Below are positions 26,442 to 39,000 of a stretch of 64,000 bases of DNA, one piece after another. Every line of letters starts with the position of its first letter. Within the stretch, counting starts at the first letter, position 1. The position numbers were made by a program, and so were the translations under genes. The notes beneath the pieces are model-generated. The model saw nothing but the letters and a program-made list of their open reading frames with translations, had not been told where the DNA came from and searched no databases. Source of the stretch: JAGQPD01 sp020426865 (GTDB taxonomy: Bacteria; Planctomycetota; Planctomycetia; Pirellulales; Pirellulaceae); assembly GCA_041399065.1 (NCBI GenBank), contig JAWKTN010000002.1, positions 1,178,001 to 1,242,000 of the forward strand, written 5' to 3'.

Positions 26442-27953
26442 GACCCGAATGGCACTGTCGCGTCATAAGTCTCTTCAAGTGCAGCGTTTACGTAATTGTC
26501 GTCGCAATTCACTTCGCGGCTGTTGCATGAGATGGTACGGCTTGGGCCTTCGTTTGACGACGCGTGGTTCCAATCGCCCGGGTCGGTTGGCAACTTCGCA
26601 TCGTGAAATCTGCTTGAGTACTTTTTTCACATAGTCGTCCAGGCGTTCCCTGGTCATCGGGCTCAGAGATAATGTCATCCATGACGCCAGTACGTACTGG
26701 CACGTACTTGTGAAGCTGATCTGTCGAGGCTGTTTGTCGTGTAACAACGCGGCACCAGCTGCGGTGCATCGAATGAGATTGTAGGCCAAGAGCGTTGTCC
26801 ATAATTCGCGACGGACCATCTCGGGCGACTTGCAACGAACGTGTTCCAGGTTGAGGTTCGACTTGATACTTCGGATATCGAGTTCTGAATTCCAACGAAA
26901 ACCATAGAGTGAGGCAATGTCCTCACTCGTGTACTCATTCGCATCGATCAGTGTCGTGATAATGTCGATGGTCCGCGTACGTCGCCCAGGTGCAACCACA
27001 TTGAAGCGGAGCTCTCGCAATGTCAACGTTTGGGGAATCTGCGCATATGTCTCGGCATCCATCCATGGGGGCCGCTCCGGTCGAGTCCAAACGATTAGGT
27101 GATCGTAGGCGATGTCACCATCGGCCAGCGCGCTGAGGATCGATCGCAACAAAGCGGCTTCGCCGGTCTGTTTGCCCTTGTAAGGTCCTACTGCTAATTC
27201 CATCACGCAAGCGGTTGCCAAAGAAGTGATGGCCACGGCCCGAGCGATGGGCAGGCCAACTCCGGGCGCCTGTGCCTTTTGCTGGGGGTACACGGCCTGA
27301 TTCTTGGGTGTATCCGGCATCGTAAATGTGAAACCATCAATCAACTTGGTGTGGTGCTTGCCTTTCAAAAGCCACTTCGTATCGGCCACTTGTTCAAGCA
27401 CTTCCGCAACGTCGCAGCTGAGTTCGCGTAGGGCTGGTTCTGACAATTTGGCGCGTGCTCGACAATAGTCTCCAGTGTCTTCCGTGGGCGTGCCGAGCCC
27501 CAGGAACTCGCGGTAGCTGACGACGCGCTACGGCAGCCTGACAAGACGCTTCCTTGCCATCACGCAACATTTGAGAAAGAAACGACCACACCATGATCGC
27601 CGTCGTGTAGATGCCATGAAGGCCAAACAGGCAGTCGTGCTTAGCAAAGATCCGCTCGATGCGTTCGGCCGAGAGAATCTCGGCAAAAGGCAGACCGTCG
27701 CAGTTCAGAAAGGCATCGACCACTTTCTGAAAACCGCGGCTGTCACGACGAGGGGAATTTGGTATTCCAAAGGACATGAAAAAAACCTCCTTGGCTTTTC
27801 ACGGGCAAGTAAACCAAGGAGGGCTTCCATTTCATACCAAGGTCGACTTCATTTCGAAAGATCACCTTGGCTGAAGCGAATTCTACAAAACTTTCCGCTT
27901 CAGACCCAGCTCAATCTCCGCGCAAACCGAAACGCGACAGTGCCATTCGGGTC
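26442..27953. mobile_element. IS4-family-like insertion sequence, transposase frameshifted
   Basis: A perfect 22-bp inverted repeat begins GACCCGAATGGCACTG at 26442-26463 and has its exact complement at 27932-27953; with one mismatch it extends about four bases outward. The element is 1512 bp and holds one transposase on the minus strand. No target duplication could be recognised at the edges. Confidence 0.85.
26475..27777 (-). pseudogene. IS4-family transposase with a frameshift
   Basis: The 5' part from 27777 (MSFGIPNSPRRDSRGFQKVV, MVWSFLSQMLRDGKEASCQA) is in one frame and the rest in another; the switch is near 27525, where AAVARR should continue VSYREFLGLGTPTEDTGDYC. The downstream part carries the catalytic Asp of DGFTFTMPDTPKNQ, a second Asp in DHLIVWTRP, and the YREK signature (LYGFRWNSELDIRSIKSNL). 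All expected blocks are present, so restoring one base would give a full-length enzyme of about 430 residues. Confidence 0.82.
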
Positions 27954-28113
27954 TGACCCGCACAGGCGTGTGGAAAAAAACTCGACTCTCCTGCACGGCT
28001 GGCTACTGTCTCCCACCCAAACTGCGCATTTCACCCAATCAAGTAGCACGCCAGGTTTTGCTGTAGGTCGAGAATGACATCGCATATTGTTTCGCGAGCA
28101 GCGCAGTAAAGCG

Positions 28114-29574
28114 TCACCACTGCTGACACTCAACGGGAATTGCAGGACGATTTAGGAAGCCGGTCCGGCGACGTAACGACGCAAGGGCGGTGGCGAACGC
28201 GATGGGCATTTGCCACATGGCGCGAGATGACGGCTCTGGAACCGCATTTATTGCTTTTACCCGAGATCCAAAATTGTCTTTCCAAATAGTATAATCCGCT
28301 GCATCAATCGCACCATTTAGGTTTCCATCTGAAGCCAATTCAAGCCTAGATCCAAATGAATCTTTCCATACTGTGTAGTCAGCTGCATCGACAACACCGT
28401 TTCCGTTGTAGTCGCCATCAACGATCGGTACAGTCCGTACAAGAACCTTGCTATCCGTCTGGGCGACGTATAGCTTCAACACATCACTCACAAGAGGAAG
28501 GTCTCCCACAATAAAGCGGCCATCAATTCCACTTTCTGCCGAAACTACCTGGAATGTGTCGCCAACGCTCGGAGCGAATCCGTCAAGTAGTCGTATCTCC
28601 AGCTGCCCGCCGACGTTTGCCTTTCCAGTAACATGAATTGAGTCATACTCGGTGGGCTCTTGCCCACCAAGTTCAATCACGGTTCGACGCCCAAAGCTTA
28701 GGTCGCCATCGAACGTGGTCGCAGCTGGGCTGTTCCCGACGGACATTTCCCCCAAGACTTCGAGAGTCCCTCCGCCAACGGTACCTCCGTCCCCAGAGAA
28801 GTCGCCGTAAACTACCACCCTCCCGCCCGGGTTGATGTTTAGTCGACCATTCTGCACTAGATCTCCAACTAGTGACATATTCGCGCGGCTGGACGCTCCG
28901 ATGGCACCCGTATTGACGATATCGGCAAACACGTCTGAATTGCCGTCACCGACAGCAATGACTCCTGCATTATCGAAACCATCAGTTGCACGAAGCGTCC
29001 CCATTCGAATCGCAAGCAAGCCGTCGGTGTGATTCGTTACATTGCCCGTGAACGTCATGGATGGTGAATCTAGGATTTCGATTCTACCGGAGTTGCTTGT
29101 CGGAGCATTAATTTCGACAAAACCAAAGGCACGTACGGTGCCGTCATTTATGAAAGTGTTAGTTGCAATGTCACCACCTGAGAATAGACTGAGCAATCCG
29201 GAGTTTGCGATTCTTTCTTCCGCTACAAGTGACAGTGAGTTACCAATACCAACACGCGCGCGAGCGCCAATTGTAAAACGGTCAGTAAGACGGATATCAC
29301 CTTCAACGCTAAGTGATGTTATTCCTAGTCCCGAAGAAACAGTGATACTGCGGGCATTCAGCGTCCCGACGCTACCGTTAATAGTTCCGCCGTAATAACT
29401 TTGTACGAGAATGTCTCCTGATGTTGGCACTTGACCACCGGCCCAGTTGCTTCCGGTGTGCCATGCTCTAACTCCACCGGCGGTCGAGTCCCAAGTAAAA
29501 TCAAAGGTTTGCGCCCTGGATACAGCCGGCGCATATGCCACGGTTGCGATCAGTACTAGTAGGCGTTTCATCAT
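28114..29574 (-). CDS. Autotransporter-like beta-helix protein with dockerin and PEP-CTERM
   Basis: 486 residues from the second ATG at 29574 (MMKRLLVLIATVAYAPAVSR, signal peptide). The mature protein opens FDFTWDSTAGGVRAWHTGSN and continues with short repetitive strands (SGRIEILDSPSMTFTGNVTN, DNAGVIAVGDGNSDVF) of a beta-helix. The segment FGRRTVIELGGQEPTEYDSI through SAESGIDGRF is a common pre-dockerin module also present at 5040-5200. Two dockerin motifs (VVDAADYTVWKDSFG, AIDAADYTIWKDNFG) and a short PEP tail (AVPEPSSRAMWQMP) follow. Predicted surface protein. Confidence 0.85.
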   Translation of the reverse strand: MMKRLLVLIATVAYAPAVSRAQTFDFTWDSTAGGVRAWHTGSNWAGGQVPTSGDILVQSYYGGTINGSVGTLNARSITVSSGLGITSLSVEGDIRLTDRFTIGARARVGIGNSLSLVAEERIANSGLLSLFSGGDIATNTFINDGTVRAFGFVEINAPTSNSGRIEILDSPSMTFTGNVTNHTDGLLAIRMGTLRATDGFDNAGVIAVGDGNSDVFADIVNTGAIGASSRANMSLVGDLVQNGRLNINPGGRVVVYGDFSGDGGTVGGGTLEVLGEMSVGNSPAATTFDGDLSFGRRTVIELGGQEPTEYDSIHVTGKANVGGQLEIRLLDGFAPSVGDTFQVVSAESGIDGRFIVGDLPLVSDVLKLYVAQTDSKVLVRTVPIVDGDYNGNGVVDAADYTVWKDSFGSRLELASDGNLNGAIDAADYTIWKDNFGSRVKAINAVPEPSSRAMWQMPIAFATALASLRRRTGFLNRPAIPVECQQW

Positions 29575-30077
29575 AGTTGGCTCCATGAATATATGGCAGA
29601 CAAGATGCCCAAAATGTGTCTTGCATCGTGCTTAACCGATTTGAAAAACCAAAAGCCGGGACGACGACGTCAACGTTTCGCGAAGTATCAAGTGGTTCCC
29701 ACTCATCCCTGAACGAACCACGATTCTCACCAAGAATGGCGTGTCCAAAGTGTCTCGACGACGTAGGTTGCCATTGACCAATCCTAGTGACCCTGATCCG
29801 CAGAGCAGTCTAGCGTCGCTCGCAATAGTGTCAAGTAGGCAAGCACGGTGTTTCGCGGAATTAGTTCCTAGTCAGCATGGGTAACGTAGGAATTCGGAGC
29901 GAAGGCGACTTTTTTCAAAAAATGTCAGTCCGCGAGCGATTGTCGCTACGGGTAAGTCTACGACGGGGCTGCGTTTTTTGACTCCGCGAGCGCCGCCGGA
30001 CGTCGTGCGTCGAGCCGCGCTATCCGTATACGACAAGCAGTGGCCGAACTAAAGGACTTCACTTCAAAGGACAATGC
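29575..30077. other. Divergent intergenic region upstream of the giant gene
   Basis: About 500 bp separate the beta-helix gene (minus) from the giant gene (plus). No RNA gene or clear promoter consensus is visible. AAAGGA at 30066-30071, 6 bases before the ATG at 30078, fixes the start of the giant gene; the ATG at 30074 is too close and out of frame. Confidence 0.4.
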
Positions 30078-33000
30078 ATGCGAGCTCAAAATTCAAAAGG
30101 GGTTGAAAACCGAGGGCAGGTCAAACATCGCCAACGAATTCGGCGAAAAAAACCAACAATCGAATTACTTGAAGACCGGCGCCTCTTGACTGCCGCCTCG
30201 CTCGTCCTGGACTTTACACCGGACTATGATCCGAGCGAATGGAATGTTGGCGGTTTTCGTGAAGTGTTTGAGACTCACAGCTCCGCAATTCGATTATTGG
30301 ACTATGACGGAAATTCAGTCGTCGACGCCGACGATGCGAATATCGCGGCAGGAAGAATTGCAACGCAGGTCCGTCTATTGCTTAAACCATTTGGCACAGA
30401 GGGTTTGCGCGTATTGAATCGGCGGTTCGCTCCAGCAACTAACGAGGATCTGTTCAGTGGTTTTCAGTTGCTGGAGGATGGCATTGCGTCGTCGTCAAAG
30501 GATGTCTTTGTTATTTTCGTTGGTAACACTCATCCGTCTCGGGAGATATTCGGCATTGCAAAACAGGCAGATATTGCCTTCCGCAACGAGTTTTATGGTT
30601 ATGCCTTTGCTGGGGCAACCGCGGACTATCTGTTGTCGGGCAACTATACCAGCGTCGAATTTCTCAAACCAGAGCATTTCACACAGTTCGTCGCACGGAC
30701 AATTGCGCACGAGTTTGCACACTTGATGGGTATCGGTCACGTCTATGCGGTCCCCCCATCGGACACGAATAGCGATGGACGAGCTGAAAATGGTGTGCGA
30801 CCGCGTGGTTTCAACGACGTCATGAACTATGTACCGTACGTCGATCCCGCACTTGCTGTATTCGGCGCAAAACCGAATCCAGGGATTTTTGTCGAACAAT
30901 TCAGTAATGGACAGACCATAAAAGACTACGATGACCTTCTCGGCACGGATGAAAGTCTCCGTGAGGCGCTCATTGTTTCGACAACGGTTGTTCCGGAAAC
31001 ACGCTACAGTGGAGAGAGATTTACTTCGTCGCCGGACGAAGAGATACTGCCGGAACAACTGCCTATCCCACAGGTCGACGCGCCACAAGCTTCAAATGGA
31101 TCCGTGGGCTTCACACAACCAGATGATGTTTGGTCTACTTTGGCAAACGGATTCAACGAATTCGCATCGTCCGCCTCATTAACGTTTTCGGAATCTCTAA
31201 CTTCTGAAGCCAATGCAATTCCATTAGTTCCGTCTGACGCGTTGACGCAATTGAGAATCGGTGATTCTTTGCGGGCGCTGTTTGGACAACTGCCACTGCC
31301 GACGAAAAACACAATGAGCGACATTGTTGCGGAACTAGAACGGCACGGATTTACCGTTACCTCGTTCATCTCTGACGACGACTTTGTTGCTCTCCAGTCA
31401 GCTCAGGCTGCCGATTTCATTCGAGCAAGTCGGACTTATCGTATGTCGGAATTGTCGACTTTTGTTACGGCCGACCTAACAGACCTGCAGTCAATAGCCG
31501 GATTTGGGAACTCGTCGCTACTCGGTAGTCTCGTTGTTCGTGCCACTGGGTTCGTCACCGTAGCATTTGGTGTCGATACAAATGGCTTCTATCTGCTGCC
31601 AGGTAACGGTGTATTCGCTGATTTCACCGCCACTGGTCAACTTGGCGGCGTCGTAGGAACAACGCAGGCAGACGGCACAATGTCCTTTAGCGTGGCGAAT
31701 GACGTACGGTTGCAAACAGTGGTGGCCGACGGCCGGGTGCGACTCTCAGATGTCTCAAAGTCAGCATCGGTGATGTCTCAACTGATTGGAAGCGCCGGAG
31801 CCAACATTGGTTTTGCAGCCCAGCTAGGTCCATCTGAACCGATATCCTTGGATGGAAGGTGGATTTGGCAAATCGATTCGAAATCTGAGACGGGACATAG
31901 CCTTAGTACCGTTGACTCCGGGTTCGATACGGAAGGGCTCGCAAGCCAGCTCGTAGATACCCTTGGCGACCAGTTGCCCTATGCGATTCAGACTCTCTCT
32001 CGACATAAGGCTGACTTGACAAGTGTTCCGATGGTGGGACGGCTTTTGGAGAATACGATTGACTTGTTTTCGAATCAGCACTTGGAGTACGGCAATGAAT
32101 GGGACACATTCTTTGAGTACTTCTCGTCGCGTGGAATACAGTTGAAAACTGTCATTTCTCCGGAACAGGTCATCCAAGGTGTGAGTGGAAATGACACATT
32201 ACTCGAACTACGAATTGATAGCAGTCTTCCATTTTCAGACCTTCATTTTTCGGACGTGTCACATACTGTTGGCACTTCTGACGTCATTCTTCACATTCAA
32301 AGCACGCTACCTGAAACTGCCGACATCAACTCACAGTTAATAGTGGGGATCGACACATCAGGAGGCGCCTACATACAAGAAGGCTCGCAAATCGCGGCAT
32401 CGTGGTCGGGTGTCGCCGAGATGAGCGGTTCGGCGCAGCTAGGCTCGGAATATCGTGGATCACTGTTCGGAAACGTGTCGTTCGAACAGGTTGAGTTATC
32501 TCTTGCAATTGATGACAACGATGCATTCTCAGGTGAGAGACTATACTTCGGGGATTTCGTTGAAAATCCACCTCCGGCCAACAACCTAGAGATCCAAACT
32601 GGCGTTTCTGGGCGAATCGGGCTTGATGAGATTCGTATTGCCATGGACCTTCCGATTGACGTGGAGACTCTGCCATCTGTCACATTGGTAGCCAGCGGAA
32701 ATGTTGATTTGGCGTCGGGAGAAGTGGCATTCGCATTTGGAAACGACGCGCTAGCGAACGCTGTGTTGGACGTCGTCTATGCTTCTCTTGTTGAGCTATC
32801 GATTCAGGCAAAAGACTTGGCAAGGTCTGTCGAAGTCCTCCCGTTAATTGGCAGACAACTGGCACCGAAGATTGGGACATCATTTAGCTCTGCACTGACG
32901 TTTGAAAGATTAACGCCCGGAGACTTTCGCACTCAACTCGAATCGCTTGGGTTCACAATTGATTCGAACGGCGTCGCGACCATCGACGACCTCCTGAGTA

Positions 33001-36000
33001 ACACTGTCGGCGCAAAGCCAATCTTAAAACTAAGATATGTCGACATGACGGATATTCCCGAATTCACGGATGAGTTTACGTTCCTGAGTTCCCAGCTTCG
33101 AGCGACGGGCGCCATCACTTTAGCACCAACTGTCGAGTCCGACTTCGTATTAGGCGTTGATCTTGTCGGAGGGGCATACATTGACGAAGGTGCAAAGTTC
33201 TCCGTGGAATTGCCCGCTACGGGGGAATTGAGTGGGAAGGTTGACATTGGTCGTCTCGGCCCCCTCAATGCCCGTGCCATCGCCGATATCGACGTGCGGG
33301 CGCAAGCGGTTCTCGATAATGGGAACGAGTCGCTTAATGAGCATCTATACTTGTTCGGATCCGATACCGCTTACCCCACGATACTCAGCAACCTCTATGA
33401 GAATGGCCTTAGAACGGATGTGAGCGGTACCGCCACATTTGTCGTTGAAGTTGAGCTGGACAATCCACTCGACCGGTTCGGTCTCGGTGACATCGTAGGC
33501 GACCTTAGCGACTTCTTGCCACCTGAATTGGTTAGTTCGTTCGTATTTTCTGGAACTGTCGATGTCGACCTCGAAAACGCCGCCGTCAACCTCACGATTT
33601 CTCAGGACAGCAAGGATAGATTTGCTGCGATATTTGATGGAGATGTTGAGCAACGCTTCACCGACGCGTTACTGAATGGACTTCTCGATCGACTTCAGGT
33701 CAACAATCCAATTCCCACAGAGGTTGCACAGCTCTTATTTTACAAGATTCCGGTCGTAAATGTTTCTCTCGCCGATGAGCTGGGGATTCCCGATGAAGCC
33801 CGAATACTGCTGGACCCGGCTGGGTGGAGAGACGACTATCTGGCTGCAAGCGGCAATGGAGAACCGGATCAGGAAGGTGACGGTAGCCGCATAGATTTCA
33901 CGATCGACCTCTTCCACGATGGCAACATCCTAAAGTTACTCGATGGAGAAGACGCTGACCTTATAAGCGTTAACATAGAACAGCACTTTGAACCACATTT
34001 CGACGAAATCACAGTAGTCCCAGACACATTGCTTTTCACTTGGTTGGGAATCTTCTCGGCGTCGTTCAACATAGGGCTCACCCCGCACGTAGAGTTTGGA
34101 GCAGACGTAACGATTGGCCTTGATACGAGCGGTTTTTACGTCCGAGAGGGCTCCGCAATACAGTCGAATCTGCAAATTGGTGGGGGACTGGATGCGAACA
34201 TCAACATTGACGGGTGGTTGACAGCGTTGCGAGCGTTGCGAGTCACTGGTACAGCGGGTGTAAATGCGGTGATCGGGATGTACTTTGCTGATCAAGACGA
34301 CGTTTCCTCAAAACTCCGTCCAGCACAGGTCTTGGATCTCAACAACCAAGTCTTAACTGCGAGTCTTAATTTGCATTTGGGGTTGAGGGCGGTTGCAGGC
34401 GCTTTGGACGCAGGTTTACAAGCGGAACTAGCAGACGAAGAGTGGCTGATTCCGTTATGGAGTCAGGAGGGAGGCACCGTCGCCGACATTCGGGATCAGC
34501 TTCAGTCATTTAAGGACAGAATGCGAGAAAATGCGGAGAAGTACGTATGTGCTGCCGCGGCTCTCGGCGATCCGTTTGCAGCTGCAGCGTGTGGTGCTAA
34601 TGCCGTCAAGAGCATTTCCGAGGCAATCCAAGATGGAGTCCAATCGGCCAAGGAGGCGGCAAACCACGCAATCGCAGTCTCGCTACAGCTTGGACGCGAC
34701 ATTGACGAAAACATCCGCGATATCGCGACTAATGTGCAAGAAAGTGTGAACAGTTTCCGGCGCGATTATCTGGAGCCGTTGATTGAAGGTACTCCAATTG
34801 CCGAGATCGTCAATCACGTCGAACTACCCTATCTTGGATCCTGGGAAACCGTAAACGTGCCGAATCGACATAGCTTTTCGGCGGAAGTAATCGACGGCGT
34901 GCTCGTGATCTCGAATTGGGACACCAGCTTTGCGGACGCCCGATTTGGACGGCCAGGTGCAGAAATCACCATCGGTCTTGTTGACGGTCGAGTTGTCGCT
35001 GACGGACCCGATTTTGCGGAAAGCGAACTTGTCGCGAGGAAGAAGGTGTCCAGATTACTATCGTCCTCATACGAAGAGCGCCGCGAAGAAGTAACTCACT
35101 CTAATGCATATGAGTTTGCCGCAGCCGGAATCAATTCAATTCGGGTCGTCGGCACTGGATTCAATGACCGCATCATAGTCACTTCTTCCATAGAGATTGC
35201 CACAGATATCGATGGCAGCGACGGTGACGATGTCCTGGTTGGCGGGTCTGGGACAAACCTTATAGTCGGAGGCGGAGGAAACGACTTCGTTCAGGGCGGT
35301 GACGCGAACGATTTACTAGTTGGCGGTGATGGCGACGACGTTGTATTTGGGAAAGGTGGCGACGACACAATATTTGGTTGGATCTCCGATACTACTAACA
35401 CAGGCAACCCGAACGGTGATGGGCACGACATTCTGGACGGTGGAGATGGTGACGACACTTTATGGGGATATGCTGGAAACGACGTGTTACGCGGTGGAAT
35501 GGGCGCCGATCTTATGCACGGCGAAGACGGCGATGACACATTGGAAGGCAACGACGGTGACGACACGATATTCGGTGGCAATGGGGCAGATTCCGTGTTC
35601 GGTGATGACGGCAACGACAAGTTGTACGGCGAGGGCGGGAAAGATATCATTATTGGAGGTTTTGGCGATGACACGCTACTAGGGGGCGATGATGATGACG
35701 TTGTTTATGGAGACCAAATAAGTGATCCGTACGGCGGTAGCGATTTCGTCTTTGGTAACGCTGGCAATGACAGGCTATTTGGCGGCGGCGACTCAGATTT
35801 CATAATTGGTGGGGCCGGTGCGGATTTGATTTCTGGCGATGATGGTGACGATCTCATTTACGGTGGGATGTGTTCGGACAATCTGTTTCTGTCAGCAGTT
35901 AGTGATCAACAGGGACCATGGGAGAGTGACGAGGGCGACGTAATCGTCGGCGGATGGGGGCGAGACGAGATTCACGGAGGGGCTGGTGACGACACCATCT

Positions 36001-39000
36001 CTGGCGAAGCGGACGCGGACGTTGTCTACGGAGACGACGGAAACGACGAGATACAGGGTGGCGACGGCGACGACCAGCTATACGGCGGCGACGGAAACGA
36101 TGTGATTGCTGGGAATAGTGGTCAAGATGTCCTAATAGGCGAAACTGGAAATGATACGCTGATCGCGAGTCGATCCAACGGTTTTTCAACAGAAGAGTTC
36201 CTCTCGGCGTTTGATCCATTGGCGCAGGAAGCGACAGCACTTCGGTACGAGGGCGGTCTGGGATCTGTCGTAGTCGGGGGGCCTGGAGACGACCAGGTTT
36301 ATGGGAGCGATGGCGACGACATGATCTGGGCCGGCGATGGCAATGACCTAGTATACGGCGGACGTGGTAACGATGAGATCACGGGGGGAGCGGGAAACGA
36401 CAGGTTGTTTGGTGAATGGCCCAGTGCTTTTGACGCCCCAACGGATGAGATGCAATACAATGACAAGATTTTTGGCGGAGGCCCCAACGATCTCGAACAA
36501 CTTAATACTGACCTCCGCCAGGACGACGGTGTCAACACGATTGAGGGCGGCCCGGGGAATGACGTAATCACAGCAGGACAGTTGGGGGACTCGATTCACG
36601 GTGGTTTCGGGCGGGATCAGATCTGGGGGGGGATTGGCAACGACACTCTATTTGGGGACGAGGACGATGACATGCTCCATGGCATGGACGGCACAGATCT
36701 TATCTACGGGGACGGTGTTGTTTTCGGTGGCAGTGACGGCGTAGATACGATCGCGGGAGGGCCGGGAACCGACACGATTTACGGCGGTTCCCTCGGCGAT
36801 CTAATTCTTGGCGATGATCTAATCAACGAGGCAACTGACGGAGACGACATAATATTTGGAGATTATCTTGCCCAATCGGAGAACGATGGAAATGACTGGA
36901 TCTTCGCTGGAGGCGGTGATGATAACGCTGAAGGCGGAGGTGGCGACGACACAATTGTCGGCGACCTAGGGCACGACACCCTGTTTGGAGGGGGCGGACG
37001 CGATCTTATTTGGGGTGGCCTCGACATTTTTACAAGAGAAACCATGTTCGCTGCTGGTTTCGACAATGACGGCATCTCGCCACTGGTAGCGCTCGACGAA
37101 ACCTATGCCAATCTCTTGGGAGGTTCTGACGAGGATGGCGAAAATGCTATCCACGGCGGCCAGGGCGACGACTGGCTGTTTGGGGGTGGCCAACGTGATC
37201 AGCTTTTTGGTGACGGTGGAAACGATTATGTATTTGGTGCGCCAGGCTCAGATGTAATTCATGGAGGAATTGGAAACGACACATTGACCGCGAACGATGG
37301 GGACGATACGGTCTACGGCGATTCTGGCGATGACCGTATCTCAGGCGGTGCTGGTCGAGACTCGATAGATCCCGGACCTGGAAACAATGTTCTTTTGGAC
37401 TTTTCGGACGAAGACTACTTGCTAACTCGCACTGCTGACTACAGCGGCAACGGTATTGTGGACGCCGCCGACTACACGATCTGGAAGGACTCGTTTGGAT
37501 CACTAACGCAATTAGTAGCGGACGGCAATGGAAATGGAATTGTAGACGCCGCTGACTACACAATCTGGAAAGACCACTTCGGGGAAGTCGCAACCGTCGC
37601 TCCCGTATTGCCTGGCGATTACAACGGCAATAGCCATATCGATGCAGCGGATTACACAATCTGGAAAGATGCTTTTGGCTCTCGTTCAGACTCGCGTGCC
37701 GATGGAAATGCTAACGGATTGGTTGACGCAGCGGACTACACGATTTGGAAGGACAACTTTGGTGCCCAGCGCACAACTAGCGAGGCTGTTAGTGATGTGT
37801 CATTTTACAAAACATATCGCAATCGACTTTCTCCGAATTCTCAACGAAGCGTCTCTCGCCTTACAACGTCGACGAGTGTTGGAAGTCTGGCTGGCACACT
37901 GTCTGAGGTCAATGAAACCTCGGACGCCATCCGGAATGTCATTAAAGTCAGTTTGCCTGAGACAATAGTCTCGAACTTCCCGCCACTTCTACACCTTCTC
38001 GCGTCGGGCAATCTCGGATTTCCGGTTGCACTCGCCGATATCCGGAACGCAATCGTTGACCAATACAAATCGTCTATCGAAAACGCCATCCGTCTAACAA
38101 CGAGTGCGACTCCAAATTCCAACGCGCGAAACTTTCCATCATGTAGCGCCAATTTCCATAAGCTCTTCACAAGCGCTGAGCCGTTCCTAAGGCAAAATCG
38201 CTGGGATATTATCGATAGCGAAGTCACCGACCTAAACGACGATGGATACCTCGACCTCGTGGGGATTGACTATAGCGACCCGTTTGACGCCAAGCTTGTG
38301 ACCTTACTCGGTGGGCAGAACGCCGTTTTCCAAGATCTAGGCCAGGCGCAGCCAATCGGCGTGGATGGTTTTCGAACGGTTAGCATGGCAACAGGTGACA
38401 TAACAAACGACGGGCGTGTCGACGTTCTCGTATCCTCACGAGGTTCAACGTTGTTGTTTCAAAATGTCGGAAACGGTTTGCTAGGCGCCCCGGTTGCCCT
38501 TCCCTTCACGTCGACAAGCCTTGGGATCAACGATTTGGACGGCGACGGGTTGGCTGATATTGTAAGCGGTGCTGAGTACGATTTCATCGGAGTCGCATAT
38601 GGGACAATTGAGGGGAAGTACGACACCGTCGATCGCTATTCACTTATTAGTCCCACATCGCCAATTGGGGGAGATAGCACATTTCTCGTAGATATTAATG
38701 GTGACGGAATGATTGATATAGTCGCTGGTCGCACAACATTTTCTTCATTTGCTCCCAGCGGCGAAGTCATCGTACTACTAAACCAAGGTGACCGCAGATT
38801 TATGGAAGCCCCCGAGGTAGTGATGGGAAATTGGGGAAGGGAGCCGATGGTGCTAACGACGGCGGACATCAATCTTGACGGCAATTTGGACTTGATTTCT
38901 CTCTTTTTTGAGCCCCGAGGGATTTATGGCGGTGGTCTCATAACCATCGCACTTGGAAATGGTGACGGAACCTTCGAATCGACAATAGCGATAGATTTGT

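Noticed and set aside
35215..37390. CRISPR-like array
   Set aside because: The regular spacing comes from coding RTX nonapeptides; units are diverged, in frame, and there are no identical repeats with unique spacers or cas genes.
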